A model generated the notes under the pieces. The model saw only the letters and a program-made list of their open reading frames with translations. It ran no database searches and had not been told where the DNA came from. From Erythrophleum ivorense (Eukaryota; Streptophyta; Magnoliopsida; Fabales; Fabaceae), in the NCBI GenBank assembly GCA_026724425.1, contig JAIUCV010000002.1, positions 3,539,001 through 3,603,000 of the forward strand: a stretch of DNA of 64,000 nucleotides. The letters run 5' to 3'. Shown here in pieces: positions 1 through 10,712 of the stretch. Positions within the stretch are counted from its first letter, which is position 1. Each line of letters opens with the position of its first letter. Made by a program: the position numbers and the translations under genes.

Positions 1-402
1 GTAATTAAAAATAAAAAGGAGCAATTCCTTTTATTTGTTATCAAATTTTTTTAAGAAAAATTATATCTTTTTTAACTTATTACATATCTATCACTTTTTC
101 CAAAAAAATAATCTCACGAAAATATTTAAAATATTTCTTATTTTTTTTCTTTTGGTTTTTGTTTTGGGGCTTCAGTTGTAGCCGGCCATGGAGATCAAGG
201 CAAGCACTATCTCTGCCTACGAAAAAATGCGTTATATAGGCATGATAGACTGCAATTTTTAGTTTTCATTTATTTTCTAAAAATTAAACTGATATATAAA
301 TTATGGATAATAAACTTATAGAGGATGCCTTTTTTCTTCATAGCAATACTCAGAATCCATGAAAAACAGTGCTCTATAGAACATCAACTAGACTGAATGA
401 AC
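1..402. other. AT-rich sequence downstream of the DUF688 gene
   Basis: No coding potential is visible. The stretch is AT-rich and should contain the 3' untranslated region of the minus-strand gene that ends at 403. No clear element boundary was seen. Confidence 0.5.
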
Positions 403-936
403 TCAGGTATGAGAAGAATTAAGACTGACCCATAAATGTGACTTTGTGTTGGAGATGTTACTGAAAAAACCTCGTCTTCTCCTAGTCCTAATCTTTGAGA
501 TCTTCCCTTTAGCGGTACGGTCATCTACAGTACAACCTGAAAAGTCAAAACTACCCTCCGCGGCGTCTTCCCTAGTTCTCCCGATACTTCTCCACCTGCT
601 AGACCCAAAATTGCCGTTCCAGTACTCCTCGCTCGGACTCCTATACGACGACGTAAAGGACAAGGCCCGGCCCATGTAAGGCCCGTCCAAGACCGTGGGA
701 GGTGATGGCACGTTGGAGACCTTGGCCTCCGAGGACACCAGCCTGGGAGGCAGCTCCAAGGTTCTGGCACTCTTGGGCTTGGATTCGGTGGGGCGGTTCC
801 TGGGCTTCCCCGGTGCTTCCTCCCATTGGAACGGCACAGAGACCGCCGTATGCAGCGGCGGCGTCGGCATCTCAGGCGGCTTCCTTGGCCGTGAAATCAA
901 CAAGGAAAGCTTCGGTGGTGTACCCTCTGATCCCAT
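403..936 (-). CDS. DUF688-family plant protein, 177 aa, single exon
   Basis: An uninterrupted 177-codon frame runs from the ATG at 936 to a TGA at 403-405. The N-terminal third carries the plant DUF688 signature: a proline/lysine-rich start, then VPFQWEEAPGKPR at residues 34-46. This is followed by a basic region (SKPKSARTLELPPRL) and a serine/tyrosine-rich middle. The C-terminus is basic (RTRRRRGFF, about residues 150-158). No signal peptide or membrane segment is visible. Coding GC is clearly higher than in the flanks, which supports a real gene. DUF688 proteins are known only from plants and have no established biochemical role, so no function is assigned. The length is short for the family, some of whose members run to several hundred residues, but both ends look natural. 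A TATA-like box lies 62 bases upstream of the ATG. Confidence 0.82.
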   Translation of the reverse strand: MGSEGTPPKLSLLISRPRKPPEMPTPPLHTAVSVPFQWEEAPGKPRNRPTESKPKSARTLELPPRLVSSEAKVSNVPSPPTVLDGPYMGRALSFTSSYRSPSEEYWNGNFGSSRWRSIGRTREDAAEGSFDFSGCTVDDRTAKGKISKIRTRRRRGFFSNISNTKSHLWVSLNSSHT

Positions 937-997
937 AATCCTTCTCTCTAGCTCGTAGGACTTTAATTATGATCAGATGGTGAAGTGGGTACGCGTG

Positions 998-1004
998 TTT
1001 TATA
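998..1004 (-). promoter_or_regulatory. TATA box of the DUF688 gene
   Basis: Read on the minus strand the sequence is TATAAAA, preceded by CTCTCTC and lying about 62 bases upstream of the ATG at 936. That spacing allows a transcription start near 970 with a short leader. It is the only TATA-like match in the immediate upstream region that I noticed. Confidence 0.6.
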
Positions 1005-1240
1005 GAGAGAGAAGAGGAGTGGGGAGTGGGTGGTGGGGAATGTGAGAGTGGCACAACAACTGAACAACGCTCCTGGCGCTTCTTCTTCCCACGAGAAGAC
1101 GCGCTTCTTATTTTCTTGCATGGGTTGATAAAACTACCAAAGTACCCTTTTGGGTCAAGGAGATGGGTTCCACTTTGAATATTTCTGATTGAAACATAGC
1201 GACAATCAACGGTCACTGGCTGCACAAATTAGTCTTTCTG

Positions 1241-2560
1241 AAGAGTCATGACAGATCAATTTGGTTGTTTGGCGTGTAGGAAGATCCTTTGCCAATTAGG
1301 GGGGTGGAAGAGAAAATCAGGTGACTAAACTTCCAACTTTACCCAAACGAAACGGAAGTAAGTCGTACCACTAGAAACCGTCAATCTTGTATTGATCAAT
1401 CGTTTGTGTATGGATTCCAAGCTGTAAAATTCTAGGCAAAACAGTCCTTTCTTCTTGATTATGGTTATTTCTTCATTTACTGTGAGATATTTTTGGAACC
1501 CACATGGACGACTTCGATCACGATGTTTATGTTAATTAGTAAATGAAAATGTAGCCTTCAATTTTAATTAATTAATTAAAAAAAATGAATTGGTCTTCCA
1601 TTTTGGTTTGGCATTGAAACCCTAGTGATGGCAAAGATAGAGGGTACATGAAGGACTCTGACTCCGATAACCAGAGGAGATGCCAATTTGACCCAATATT
1701 AACTCATAAATTTGAAAATGTTTGGTGTGAAAGGAGGGAAAGATCATATAACCCTTTAAGACCAGAAGCAAATCCTTTGAAATGCTACTTTTTGAAGTAT
1801 CTAAAGGGTCTTACAATTCAAAATTTCTATTTATTTAAAAAAATTAGATTAAAAATAAAAAAAATAAATTTGTATGATACTTACTTTAGAAAATAATACT
1901 CTAGAGGATCTGTTCTCGTTAAGACCTAAAGTTTCAATAAATTTAAAAGTAGGTAATATATTACTATATTTGTAGGTTGACATGCATATGTCAAAAGAAA
2001 ATAAATGCTAATAATTAAAGAAGAGTAAGGCTTGAGGGTTGCAAAATGGGCGTGAGCCACGTGTATTCGTCATTCGAAATTGGTATGGTTGGACAACTGC
2101 TGCGAGTTATGCTCACATACATTGCCTTTGGCTAAGGAGTTACAATTGATTTGTCGCGCGCAAGTTTTTGAGCCATCCTTATCTTTTCCAATACCTATAA
2201 CTGCAAAGGAAAGGGGGGGGGGGGGAATATTGCTGATAAATTTTATTTATTTATTTCCTTTTGATTTACTAAATAAAAATACTCTTTAGTTATTTATGTC
2301 CCATACGTTCACATAGTTGTACAAAGGTTTTTTTTTTTCAGACAGTGGGAGATTCTAAATTAAAATTCCACCTTGTAACTATATATTATTTAATTACAAA
2401 AGATTATGAAAATAGCGAAAAATGTCACAATACAAAAATTGTTAGCCTTTTGTGATAGAAGAATTAATTAAAAAAATCCAAAGGAATTCATAAAATGCAA
2501 GTGTCGGTCATTGTGATGGATATCATGGAACTAAGACCTTGTGATCTTGGATGGATCTTA
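1241..2560. other. Intergenic AT-rich DNA, no gene seen
   Basis: Only short random frames are present. There is a poly-G run near 2212-2225 and a G-box-like CACGTG at about 2058-2063. No gene or element with clear ends could be supported. Confidence 0.5.
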
Positions 2561-2688
2561 AGGTAGTGTTTACAATCTTGGAGCAGTAGATAAATCACCA
2601 ATTCTAGTATATAGAGAGGAAGGTGGTGTTTAGAACCTTAGAATAGCAGATAGATCACTAATTCTAATATATAGAGAAGCACCTTAAA
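2561..2688. repeat. Imperfect tandem duplication, two units of about 63 bp
   Basis: Two adjacent units share the order GTGTTTA, then a CTTGGAGCAG/CTTAGAATAG block, then AGATAAATCAC/AGATAGATCAC, then AATTCTA, then TATATAGAGA. The first unit spans roughly 2561-2623 and the second 2624-2688. No protein is encoded. Confidence 0.65.
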
Positions 2689-2773
2689 GAGATAATGGAT
2701 TGATTTGTTACTTGAGTGTTAGTGCTCATAGGAATAGAGACTTTGAGAGGCCAGGCACTGGAAAAGGAGAGTG

Positions 2774-2929
2774 GATCCTCTGAAGTGTTGCTCCCTGAAA
2801 TTCTCTGAAGTATCTCACAAATTTGTCTTTTTAATTTTTAACATATTTTTTCTTTTTTTTTTAAATAACCAGATGTTTTGGTTAGTGAGACACTTCAGAA
2901 AACTTTAGAGAATAACACTTCAGAGGATC
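2774..2929. mobile_element. Small MITE-like element with ~45-bp terminal inverted repeats
   Basis: The left end begins GATCCTCTGAAGTGTT and the right end, reverse complemented, begins with the same 16 bases. The match continues imperfectly for about 45 bases to CTCAC. The 156-bp element has an AT-rich core with poly-T and no coding capacity, so it would be non-autonomous. A clear target-site duplication was not visible, so the superfamily is not assigned. Confidence 0.7.
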
Positions 2930-3646
2930 TGCTTCCCTGAAAAAGATATCCCTCACAGTTAACCATTTGTTATGGTTAATGTTCTTGCAAATCAATATAG
3001 GCAACTAGTCTTTGTGGAGAAGTCAGAAGACGAGTATGTTGGAAGAGCCTATGAGACATGGTGGATATAGTCAAAATGACCATGGGGATAAAAACAATAC
3101 CAAATTTAAATTATAAGTAGTTATTATGTTCTTTAATGAAAATTTAAATATTGAAGAGTTTTTAGAATGGCTTGCCGACATAAACAGATTCTTTTGAGAA
3201 CGTGAAAATGCCAAAGGAAAAGCAAGTGAAGCTTGTTGCATACTTGGTGGGAGAGACCTGTAGTGGAGATATGAAACACAAACATGGCAGTGCCTTATGG
3301 TGATTACGACAAGCCTCCACATTCTACCCATAATCTTTCCAATACCAAGTCCTACATCTTTTTGTCTTTACAGATTTTTTTATTATTACAGTACCGCTTT
3401 TTATTTTTTGAGCAAATGACTTATTTCTTTTTCTTTTTATTTTTATACTTTTGAATCGGTATAAATCTTCCATGTATCTTCAAAACTTATAGAACTTTCT
3501 TTCAACATTTAATTATCAACTTAGATGTTTTAAGCTTCATCAACTTATATATTCAGAAAAACGTAAAATAAGTTTAACAAAAATCCACGTGAAGCCTGTT
3601 ATGACTGAGACAAATTGTGTAAGAAGCATCTCAATTCACTTAGAGA

Positions 3647-4096
3647 GTGTTTGGTTCAATGGAGAGAAGGGGAGGAGAAGGATTTTAATGTAGGGAAGGG
3701 GAGGGATTAATGGATAATTATACCTATATTAAAAATAATTTTTTTATTTTTAAGATATTTTTATTAAAAAAAAAGCTTTTTCCTATTTTCTATTATAAAA
3801 AAAATTTTTTTTTTATTTTTATTCAAAAATATTTTTTATTTTTATAAAAAATTATCTTGAACCCTATTAAAAAAAATAAGATCTATATTATATTTGAAGT
3901 AAAAGCAAAGTAAGGACAATTTGGTCAAACAAAATCAAAAAATTTTTCTCCCCTCCAAAAACTTCCACTTTTAGAAGGGAGGGTTTGGAGAGGAGGAGAG
4001 ACAATATTTTGCCTCCCCTCCCCTCCAATTTTTTCATACCAAACAAGGAGGAAAGTTCCCCTTCCCTTCCCCCAAAACCCTCCAACCAAACAATGG
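3647..4096. mobile_element. MITE-like element with GTGTTTGGTT-type inverted ends
   Basis: The left end reads GTGTTTGGTTCAATGGAG followed by a G/A-rich stretch. The right end, reverse complemented, reads CCATTGTTTGGTTGGAGGG followed by a similar G-rich stretch. The inverted G/A-rich and C/T-rich arms enclose an AT-rich centre. There is no coding capacity. Ends are approximate because the arms have diverged. Confidence 0.65.
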
Positions 4097-4599
4097 GTCA
4101 TAGGAAAGTGCCATTAATGCTAACTGATGCAACAAATTAAAAATAAATTTGAAGTGTCAATGACTCAACCTCAATTAAATTGCACATGCAATTTTTCTTT
4201 TTTTCCTTTTCGTTGATATAATTAATGCATCTTCTCTCCCCTTCTATCATGTTAACAAAGCAAAAAGAACATTACAGTGACAAAACATACACCTATTATA
4301 GCAGGTAGCCCAAAAATTGACATAAAACTAATTTTTCTGCTACTCATCAGACAATATATTAATAGATCCTAAGAGATTATAAAACTATAAATGCAATTTT
4401 TTTAAATAAAAAAATCTAACTTGAATTGATTGGATTTGGATATGTTGTGATTTTTCACATGATGAATAATTGCTTTTTTTTTTCGGCCAAAAGAAGAATT
4501 GCTTATTGTATGTTTGGATTGAGATAAATGAAAAAAAAAATTATTCTGAAATTTTCTTTCATTGAGATTCAAATTAAACATTTTTTTTTTTGGTAGCAT

Positions 4600-4730
4600 A
4601 CATTTAGATTGAAGAGAATAAAGGAAAAGGAAAGAAATTAATTTCTTTTACATGTAAATCAAAGAAAAATGACAAAATTAAAATTTCACTTCCTTTTTTT
4701 TTCTTTTTCCTCCATTCTCTCTAATCAAAT
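4600..4730. mobile_element. Probable short inverted-repeat element
   Basis: The left arm (ATTTAGATTGAAGAGAATAA) and the right arm, reverse complemented (ATTTGATTAGAGAGAATGG), are imperfect inverted copies. Each is followed by an AAGGAAA-rich stretch. Boundaries and family are uncertain. Confidence 0.45.
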
Positions 4731-4969
4731 ATTCCCAAATGTAGTGTGTTAAAAATTGGACTAAACCAATTGGTTGAACTAGCAACCAGTCAAGTATATG
4801 CATTCAAGTCGATGCTTGATTTAGGCAGAAACAGAAAGATCTTATACCAAGAGATTCAGGGAAAAAAAAAATAATAATAAATAAGAAGTTGTAATCAAGG
4901 AAAGCCAATTTATTGTCGCAAGCTAACTATTCCTTCAGGCATTTATTCAAAAGGGGACAAATACAGGTA

Positions 4970-5640
4970 TCTACAACAGCTTGAAAACTCCAGTCAAAAT
5001 ACTTCTTCATTTTGGCAAAATATATGGAAGTTTCAGCTGCCTATGAGATCCCTCTTGTTCTTATGGAAATTGTTGCATAATGTTATTTTAGTTTTTGATG
5101 TTCTTGAAAGACATCTTCTTTGGAATAAAATGGATTGTGCCTTTTGTCATGACTATAAGGAATCTATGGATTGCATTTTTTTGCACTGCTTATTTGCAAG
5201 AGCCATTTGGTTTGCTTCGCCTTTAACATTAAGGGCAGATGCATTCTGAGATCAGAATATTACTTCATGGCTCACTTTGTGATTTTTAAAAAAGGAGTTA
5301 TTCCCTTAACCATCGTTATACATCACAAAGTTTTATTTTTTATTTTTTATTTTTAGCGTGCTATAAGATTTGGAATGAGAGGAATCACATTATCTTCAGA
5401 AGTAAAAAGCCAGACTTAAACGATGTAATTATATGTGTCTTGAGTGCAATCCAACAGAATCAGTTGGCTTGGTCCTTGGCAAGATGGAGGGACAATTATC
5501 GAAAGAAATCTTTTAGCTATGTCCCTAAACAAATATTATCAATTAAAAGAAACGACCGGGAGGTAATCATTGGTTATGATAAAAAATTGAAATACATGAA
5601 TCATTTTGTTATGTGTTTAGCAATCCTTTTTTAAGGTGCT
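4970..5640 (+). mobile_element. Degenerate LINE fragment, reverse-transcriptase zinc-binding region
   Basis: The frame at 5043-5249 reads through WKLLHNVILVFDVLERH and then CAFCHDYKESMDCIFLHC. This is the Cys/His arrangement of the zf-RVT domain found at the C-terminal end of plant non-LTR retrotransposon reverse transcriptases. A further frame at about 5440-5634 (WSLARWRDNYRKKSF) may continue the element. Stops and frame changes separate the pieces and no upstream reverse transcriptase is present, so this is a dead 3' fragment. Confidence 0.6.
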
Positions 5641-7068
5641 CTTGTAAGGGAATGGGGATAATGGTTGAAAGACAGAAGATTCTCGAAATAGAAATTGTCT
5701 TCACACTGCTCGAAAGGCCATCATTTACATAATCAATGGACATATTTTTTCATTCTCCGATCTTTGGCAATAGAATACAATTCATACTTATTAACTAGAA
5801 CGCGACTTCCCTTCTCACCCATGTATTCAGTGTGTGTTTGGAAAAATGACATAACATCAAAAATCATAATTTGCAACCCACAAAATACAGAAGTTATAGT
5901 TTATTGCTTTGGCCAAAACCATAGTTTGAGAAAAGAAAAAGTTGAACCAAACATGCACTCACTCACCAACGGAACATCCAAGTGCCTAAAATGAACACTA
6001 AGAACTTAGTTGCTGGATTTTACGTACTTTGACGGAGGTCACCTTGATCGTGTAGATTATTCTCTTTCTCAAAATAGATTTTGTAGAGTAGTTAGGAACT
6101 TTACTTTGTCTATTTCTCATGTTTTGTGATGTTTTCCCTTTCGATTTTTGTACCTAAAAAATTAAAAAAAAAGCTCTAAAAACAATTATAATAGTTAAAT
6201 CGTTTTAAATTGGTGAGAACCAAGAAAATTAGAGTTGAACCAAAATTGGTGCAAAAATTAGAAAACTAATATGGTTTTTGTTAAAAGGCAATTTTTTTAA
6301 GGCCTTTTAGCATTTGGTCAACTTATAAGCCTTGTACCTATATTATTTGAGTTACTCATGATATCTAAAAAGGCCAAAGGTTACTAATGCAGACTAATGT
6401 GAATACATGATATTATTCTATGCTTATGAGTTATTATGAATGTTTCATATTTATTTTTGACTTGCATTATGAATTTCTAACGATTATTTTTTTTAAATCA
6501 TAAGCCTGAAGTCTAAATATAATTTTTATAATGTAACATATTAAAATTAATTAATTTTTATATATTTATGATGTCCTTCAATTCAATTGTCATGTTCAAC
6601 TAATTTAACCTATTCCCTCATAACTCTACCATCTCTCTAATTTAATATCCAATGTGATGTTTAAAATGCTGCCTATATTAAGTGTATAATTGTTCAGCCC
6701 ATGACAACAATTTTAAGGGTCCATCCAATTAATAGTGGGGCCTGCCCCGATAAAACTGAAAATGAAATTACAGTGTAGCAATTTAATCTAAAAATATTTA
6801 TATTAAAAATTTTGAATTTTGAACTTATTTTAAAGATTTTTAAAGTTAACAATTTTAATTTAGAGTTCTGAATTATAATTTTTTTGTACAGTCTAAATTT
6901 TTAATCCTAAAATATTTTAAAATAAAATTAAAATTTATAATCTTTCAATATAAATAAATTTAATTTAGAATCATGAATAAATTGTAATTTTTTCATAAAA
7001 CAAAACGTAATTATTGAGCTTCACTGACACGTGGAATTTACAGATAACCAAAAATCAAAAAAAACATT
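5641..7068. other. Intergenic AT-rich DNA, no gene seen
   Basis: Several short frames exist but none has gene-like composition or a recognisable domain. No element ends were recognised. Confidence 0.5.
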
Positions 7069-7386
7069 GGGCCTGTTTGAAACTGTTTTGTAGAACAATT
7101 TTTTTGTTTTCAATAACAAAAAAACAAAAAAACCTATTTGATAATGTGTTTTTAATGAAGTGTTTTGGAAAAAAAAAATAAAATTTTGTTTTCAAAAACA
7201 AAAAACTCAAAACACTTTTTAAGTGTTTTGTAATTTTTGTTCTACAAAATCAGGTAAAAAATAGAAAATAATTACTTTTTAAAATAATGATTCAAACAAA
7301 TTTTTTAATTTTTTTGTTCTCAAAAATTTGTTCTTAAAAACATATATTTTAAAAACATTAAAACAAAAACAGTTTCAAACAGGTCC
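7069..7386. mobile_element. Tourist/Harbinger-like MITE, 318 bp, ATT target duplication
   Basis: The left end is GGGCCTGTTTGAAACTGTTT and the right end is its near-perfect inverse (AAACAGTTTCAAACAGGTCC). The trinucleotide ATT is present immediately outside both ends (7066-7068 and 7387-7389). Terminal GG(G)CC...TTTG repeats with a 3-bp A/T target duplication are typical of PIF/Harbinger-derived MITEs. The AT-rich interior is itself partly palindromic and codes for nothing. Confidence 0.8.
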
Positions 7387-8167
7387 ATTATATTGGCCCA
7401 CTGGTTATTGTCATACGAACAAGAAAAAATAGTGACTTACAATTACCGCTTTTCATTTTCTCTTCTTTTTTGTTTTTGATATTTCATTTTCTCTTCTAAT
7501 TTAGTCAGGAAGAAAAAGGGTTGAAAATGCTTGCTCACCGTCGCCGACAATCTTTGGGCCCAGAGAGACAGACAGGCGTGAGAGGACAAGAGAACGTGCT
7601 ATTCCACCGTATATTATAATAGGCAACTACTTCATTTATAAAATTTTAGATCAACGATACCTGGTGCATGTACATTTTTCTAACCGTCCAGACATAAGTT
7701 ATTGTTTTAATTTTTCAAAAATGCTTCATCAAATGGTGGTTATAAAATGAACACAACCAAAACAATTTTATTTTGTTTATAAGAGAAAATCATAACTCGC
7801 GCCCACACACATCTTTTAAGTATTACATCACGTTCTTCAATAAATATACGATTAGTAGAGATTTTTTTATAGTTAATATTATATGATTGAAGATTTTAAA
7901 AACTTCTTGTACATGTAATGTTTTAATAGAATTTATCTCTAATTTCTTTTTCTTCTTGGTAGAACGATCCCTCACCTTGACATAAATTTGAAGACCCATT
8001 AATTGCTTCATGGAGAACAGTGTAGAACAAAGAAAAAGCCTATAAATTTCAATTCCACGGGAATGTCTCTGTGACTTCCATGTAGAAAATGATGTTATTA
8101 GCTATAGGAATCAGTATTGATATATGAATACATGAAGGCCATCTTGTCAAGCCTCACAATCCCATTG
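7387..8167. other. Intergenic region downstream of the coiled-coil gene
   Basis: It contains the presumed 3' untranslated region of the minus-strand gene that ends at 8168. No other gene or repeat could be supported. Confidence 0.5.
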
Positions 8168-10712
8168 CTACCTCCTCAGTTGCGTCATCCCTTCACAAGT
8201 CAGTGTCCCCTCAAGATCTCCAATAATTCGAGCTGTCCGAATTTCAAGACCTCTTTGAACTTCCTGCAAGAGATTTCTAATACTATCAGCAAATCTCTTC
8301 ATGTCAATCCCGGCACTTTTCTCCATCTCTTTGGCTACTCCTACAAACCCAGAAACAATCTTGGATTGAATTTCCAGCAATTTCTGTCCTGTTGCAACTA
8401 TATATCTCTGCAATTGAAACGTTTCTTCTAGGAATTGCTCAAGCGTTTCTGTTTTCCCCTTTGTTGCTGCAGCACACAAATCCCCATGATTTGCATGGAG
8501 GTCATTCTCTTGCTGAAACAATGTACAACATATGATTTGAGTATTGGCTAAACAAAACTTCCCTTTTCGATATCAGACTTGGGTGCCAAAAAGGTGCTGA
8601 AAGACAAAATTCTTAACCAGTCTCATTCTACTAAAGATAAACAGATGAAACCAATCAGAAAAAAATTCGCAAACAGTGTTGAGACTCTTTCAACTGATTG
8701 AAAATTTAAGGAATCTTACATGGGTTATAAATGGATTATAGCTTGAAACTGATAAAAATTTCGTAAAATTGATGTTTACCATCCGTTTGCAAAGACTATC
8801 GGTCTTCTCTTGGAGGGATTGGTATCTTCCAACTTGTTTATTCAGCAAAGATGTCAAAGATAGATAAGTTTTCATATTAGTTTTGCTATCATCATTAATT
8901 TCTTTAGCTTCACCATTGGCGTACCGTCCTGTCAATCTCTCAACAAGAACAAGTTGTTGCTTCAGCCTCTTGATCTTGTAAGAAACTCCAACAGCATGAA
9001 GATCCATCTTCCATGGGGAATGGTTTGTCTTCTTGGAGCTCTGGTTGGTGGATGCTATGTTTTCAGCAGCATCAGCATCTAGTCTACTCAGACTCTGCTT
9101 TTGCACAAGAGGGTCCTCCTTCGTTTCTGCAGATTGTACTTCCTTCTCACAGTATTCCACTATCAAAGTTTCCTTCATTTCTTGCTCTTTCTCATCTGAT
9201 TTTCTCTTGACTTTGGACCTAATGGCATCTTCAGCTAGTTCTGAAGACTGTGAAGGCAAAAGCAAGTTATGTTTGAAGCAGTTTGAAGACCTCCATTGTA
9301 ATGCAAGTTTCCCTTTCAGGGAGGTCAATTCTTCTTCTTTCTCCAACAGCAATGTCTCCAACTTCATCTTATCATGTCTGAGCTGTGTGACATCCTTGAT
9401 CAACCCCTCCCCGTGGGACTGCAGCTTCTTTGTTTCTAATTCCATCCTTAACAACTGCCATTGAAATGCCTCTATTTTCTCAGCTTTATTATTCAACTCT
9501 TCTGCAAACGCTTCTAGCTCTAATTGATGCCTCTGCTCAATCATAGTTGCATATTTTTCTGCCTCTGCTTTTACCAAATCTTCCAAATGCTTCCCATTAC
9601 CAGTAATGGCTACAGACAGAATAGAGGCTGTAGTTACAGAATTTTTATATACTAATATATATTCAACTAGAAATGTAAGTATTTTGTTCCTTGTTCTTAC
9701 CGAATTCCTCGTATGATCTGGGCAAGTAGCGATCAGATAGGGGAGAAAAATGTTCTGGCTCTTTCGAAATGTGTGACAACCTTGTTGAACCCAAGTTAAC
9801 CAACATGCTTCTTAGTGAATGTCTTTTATATCTTCCATCTGAGACTGCCCTCCACTTTTCTGTTTCTTGTTCTGCTTGCTTCCTCCTAGCCTTTGATAAT
9901 TTAACCTCTTTTATTAGCATTTGCTTTTCTGCAGAATCCAGCTTAGATTTCCTCAACATTGCGGACAAAATCAAACCTTTCTCTTCCAAATCCTTGTGCA
10001 AATTTGCAACTTCCATAGATAATTTCTGGGTCATCAGCTCTGACTCCTCCTTCTGCTCCAACACCTTATCAATGAAGGCAGTTTTTTGCTTCCTGAGCTC
10101 AGAAGAATGCTCTTGAAATTCCCGCTTAGCATTTTCTCTCAATTCTTGTGCATTCCTTTCGGCCTCCGTCAGCTTCTCTTCTAGCTCCTTCCTCTTCTGC
10201 TCCTCTTCTTTCAACACCTTGTCCTTAGACTCAACCAAAACCTCCATTTCCTTCAATTTCTCATTTAATTCAGATATAGCTTCTTCCTTCTTTTTCTCAA
10301 ACACCCTCAGTTCATTCATCAGAGCCCCAATGTGCTGGTGTAGCTTTTTCCTTTCGTTCAACCAGCTCTGCTCTTGTGCAGCGAAAATGCTCACAACTTT
10401 CTCGTTGGCTTTGGCATCTTCACGTCTCAAACTCTTCAAGTTTTCAATTTCTCTCTCAGCACTCTTGAGTTTGCAGTCTCCCCCACTTGGACTTTCTTTC
10501 TGAACTTTCCACACAAGCAACCCCAAGAGATGTGCACTTCCTTGAAGCATGATATTACGGATTTCAGACCACCTTTCAATTTCAGCACAAGGTTCTGAGA
10601 GAACTTGGAGGGCAAAAAATGCGCAAGAAACACCAAAATATAATGGGTACATGGCATCACTCTTCTTGTCAGACCCATTTATGTCTAAACCAGGGATTTC
10701 CTTCTCACCCAT
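8168..10712 (-). CDS. Long coiled-coil protein, ~728 aa, three exons
   Basis: Three minus-strand exons join in frame: 10712-9701, 9609-8780 and 8512-8168, with GT donors and AG acceptors at each junction. The ATG at 10712 was chosen because the upstream in-frame ATG at 10799 precedes sequence unlike the rest. A hydrophobic, cysteine-containing stretch (YFGVSCAFFALQVL, about residues 25-38) is followed by several hundred residues rich in E, K, L and Q in heptad-like order, so most of the protein should be coiled coil. A serine/lysine-rich break occurs around residues 430-520. The last exon carries a compact, well-ordered segment (GLEIRTARIIGDLEGTLT) that looks conserved. It resembles the Arabidopsis protein I remember next to TAP46 (At5g53020), annotated there as RNase P p38-like. 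I would not assign a biochemical role from sequence. Confidence 0.8.

Noticed and set aside
525..958. Several overlapping frames on both strands across the DUF688 gene
   Set aside because: They are shadows of its GC-richer coding sequence; only the frame with VPFQWEEAPGKP fits a family.
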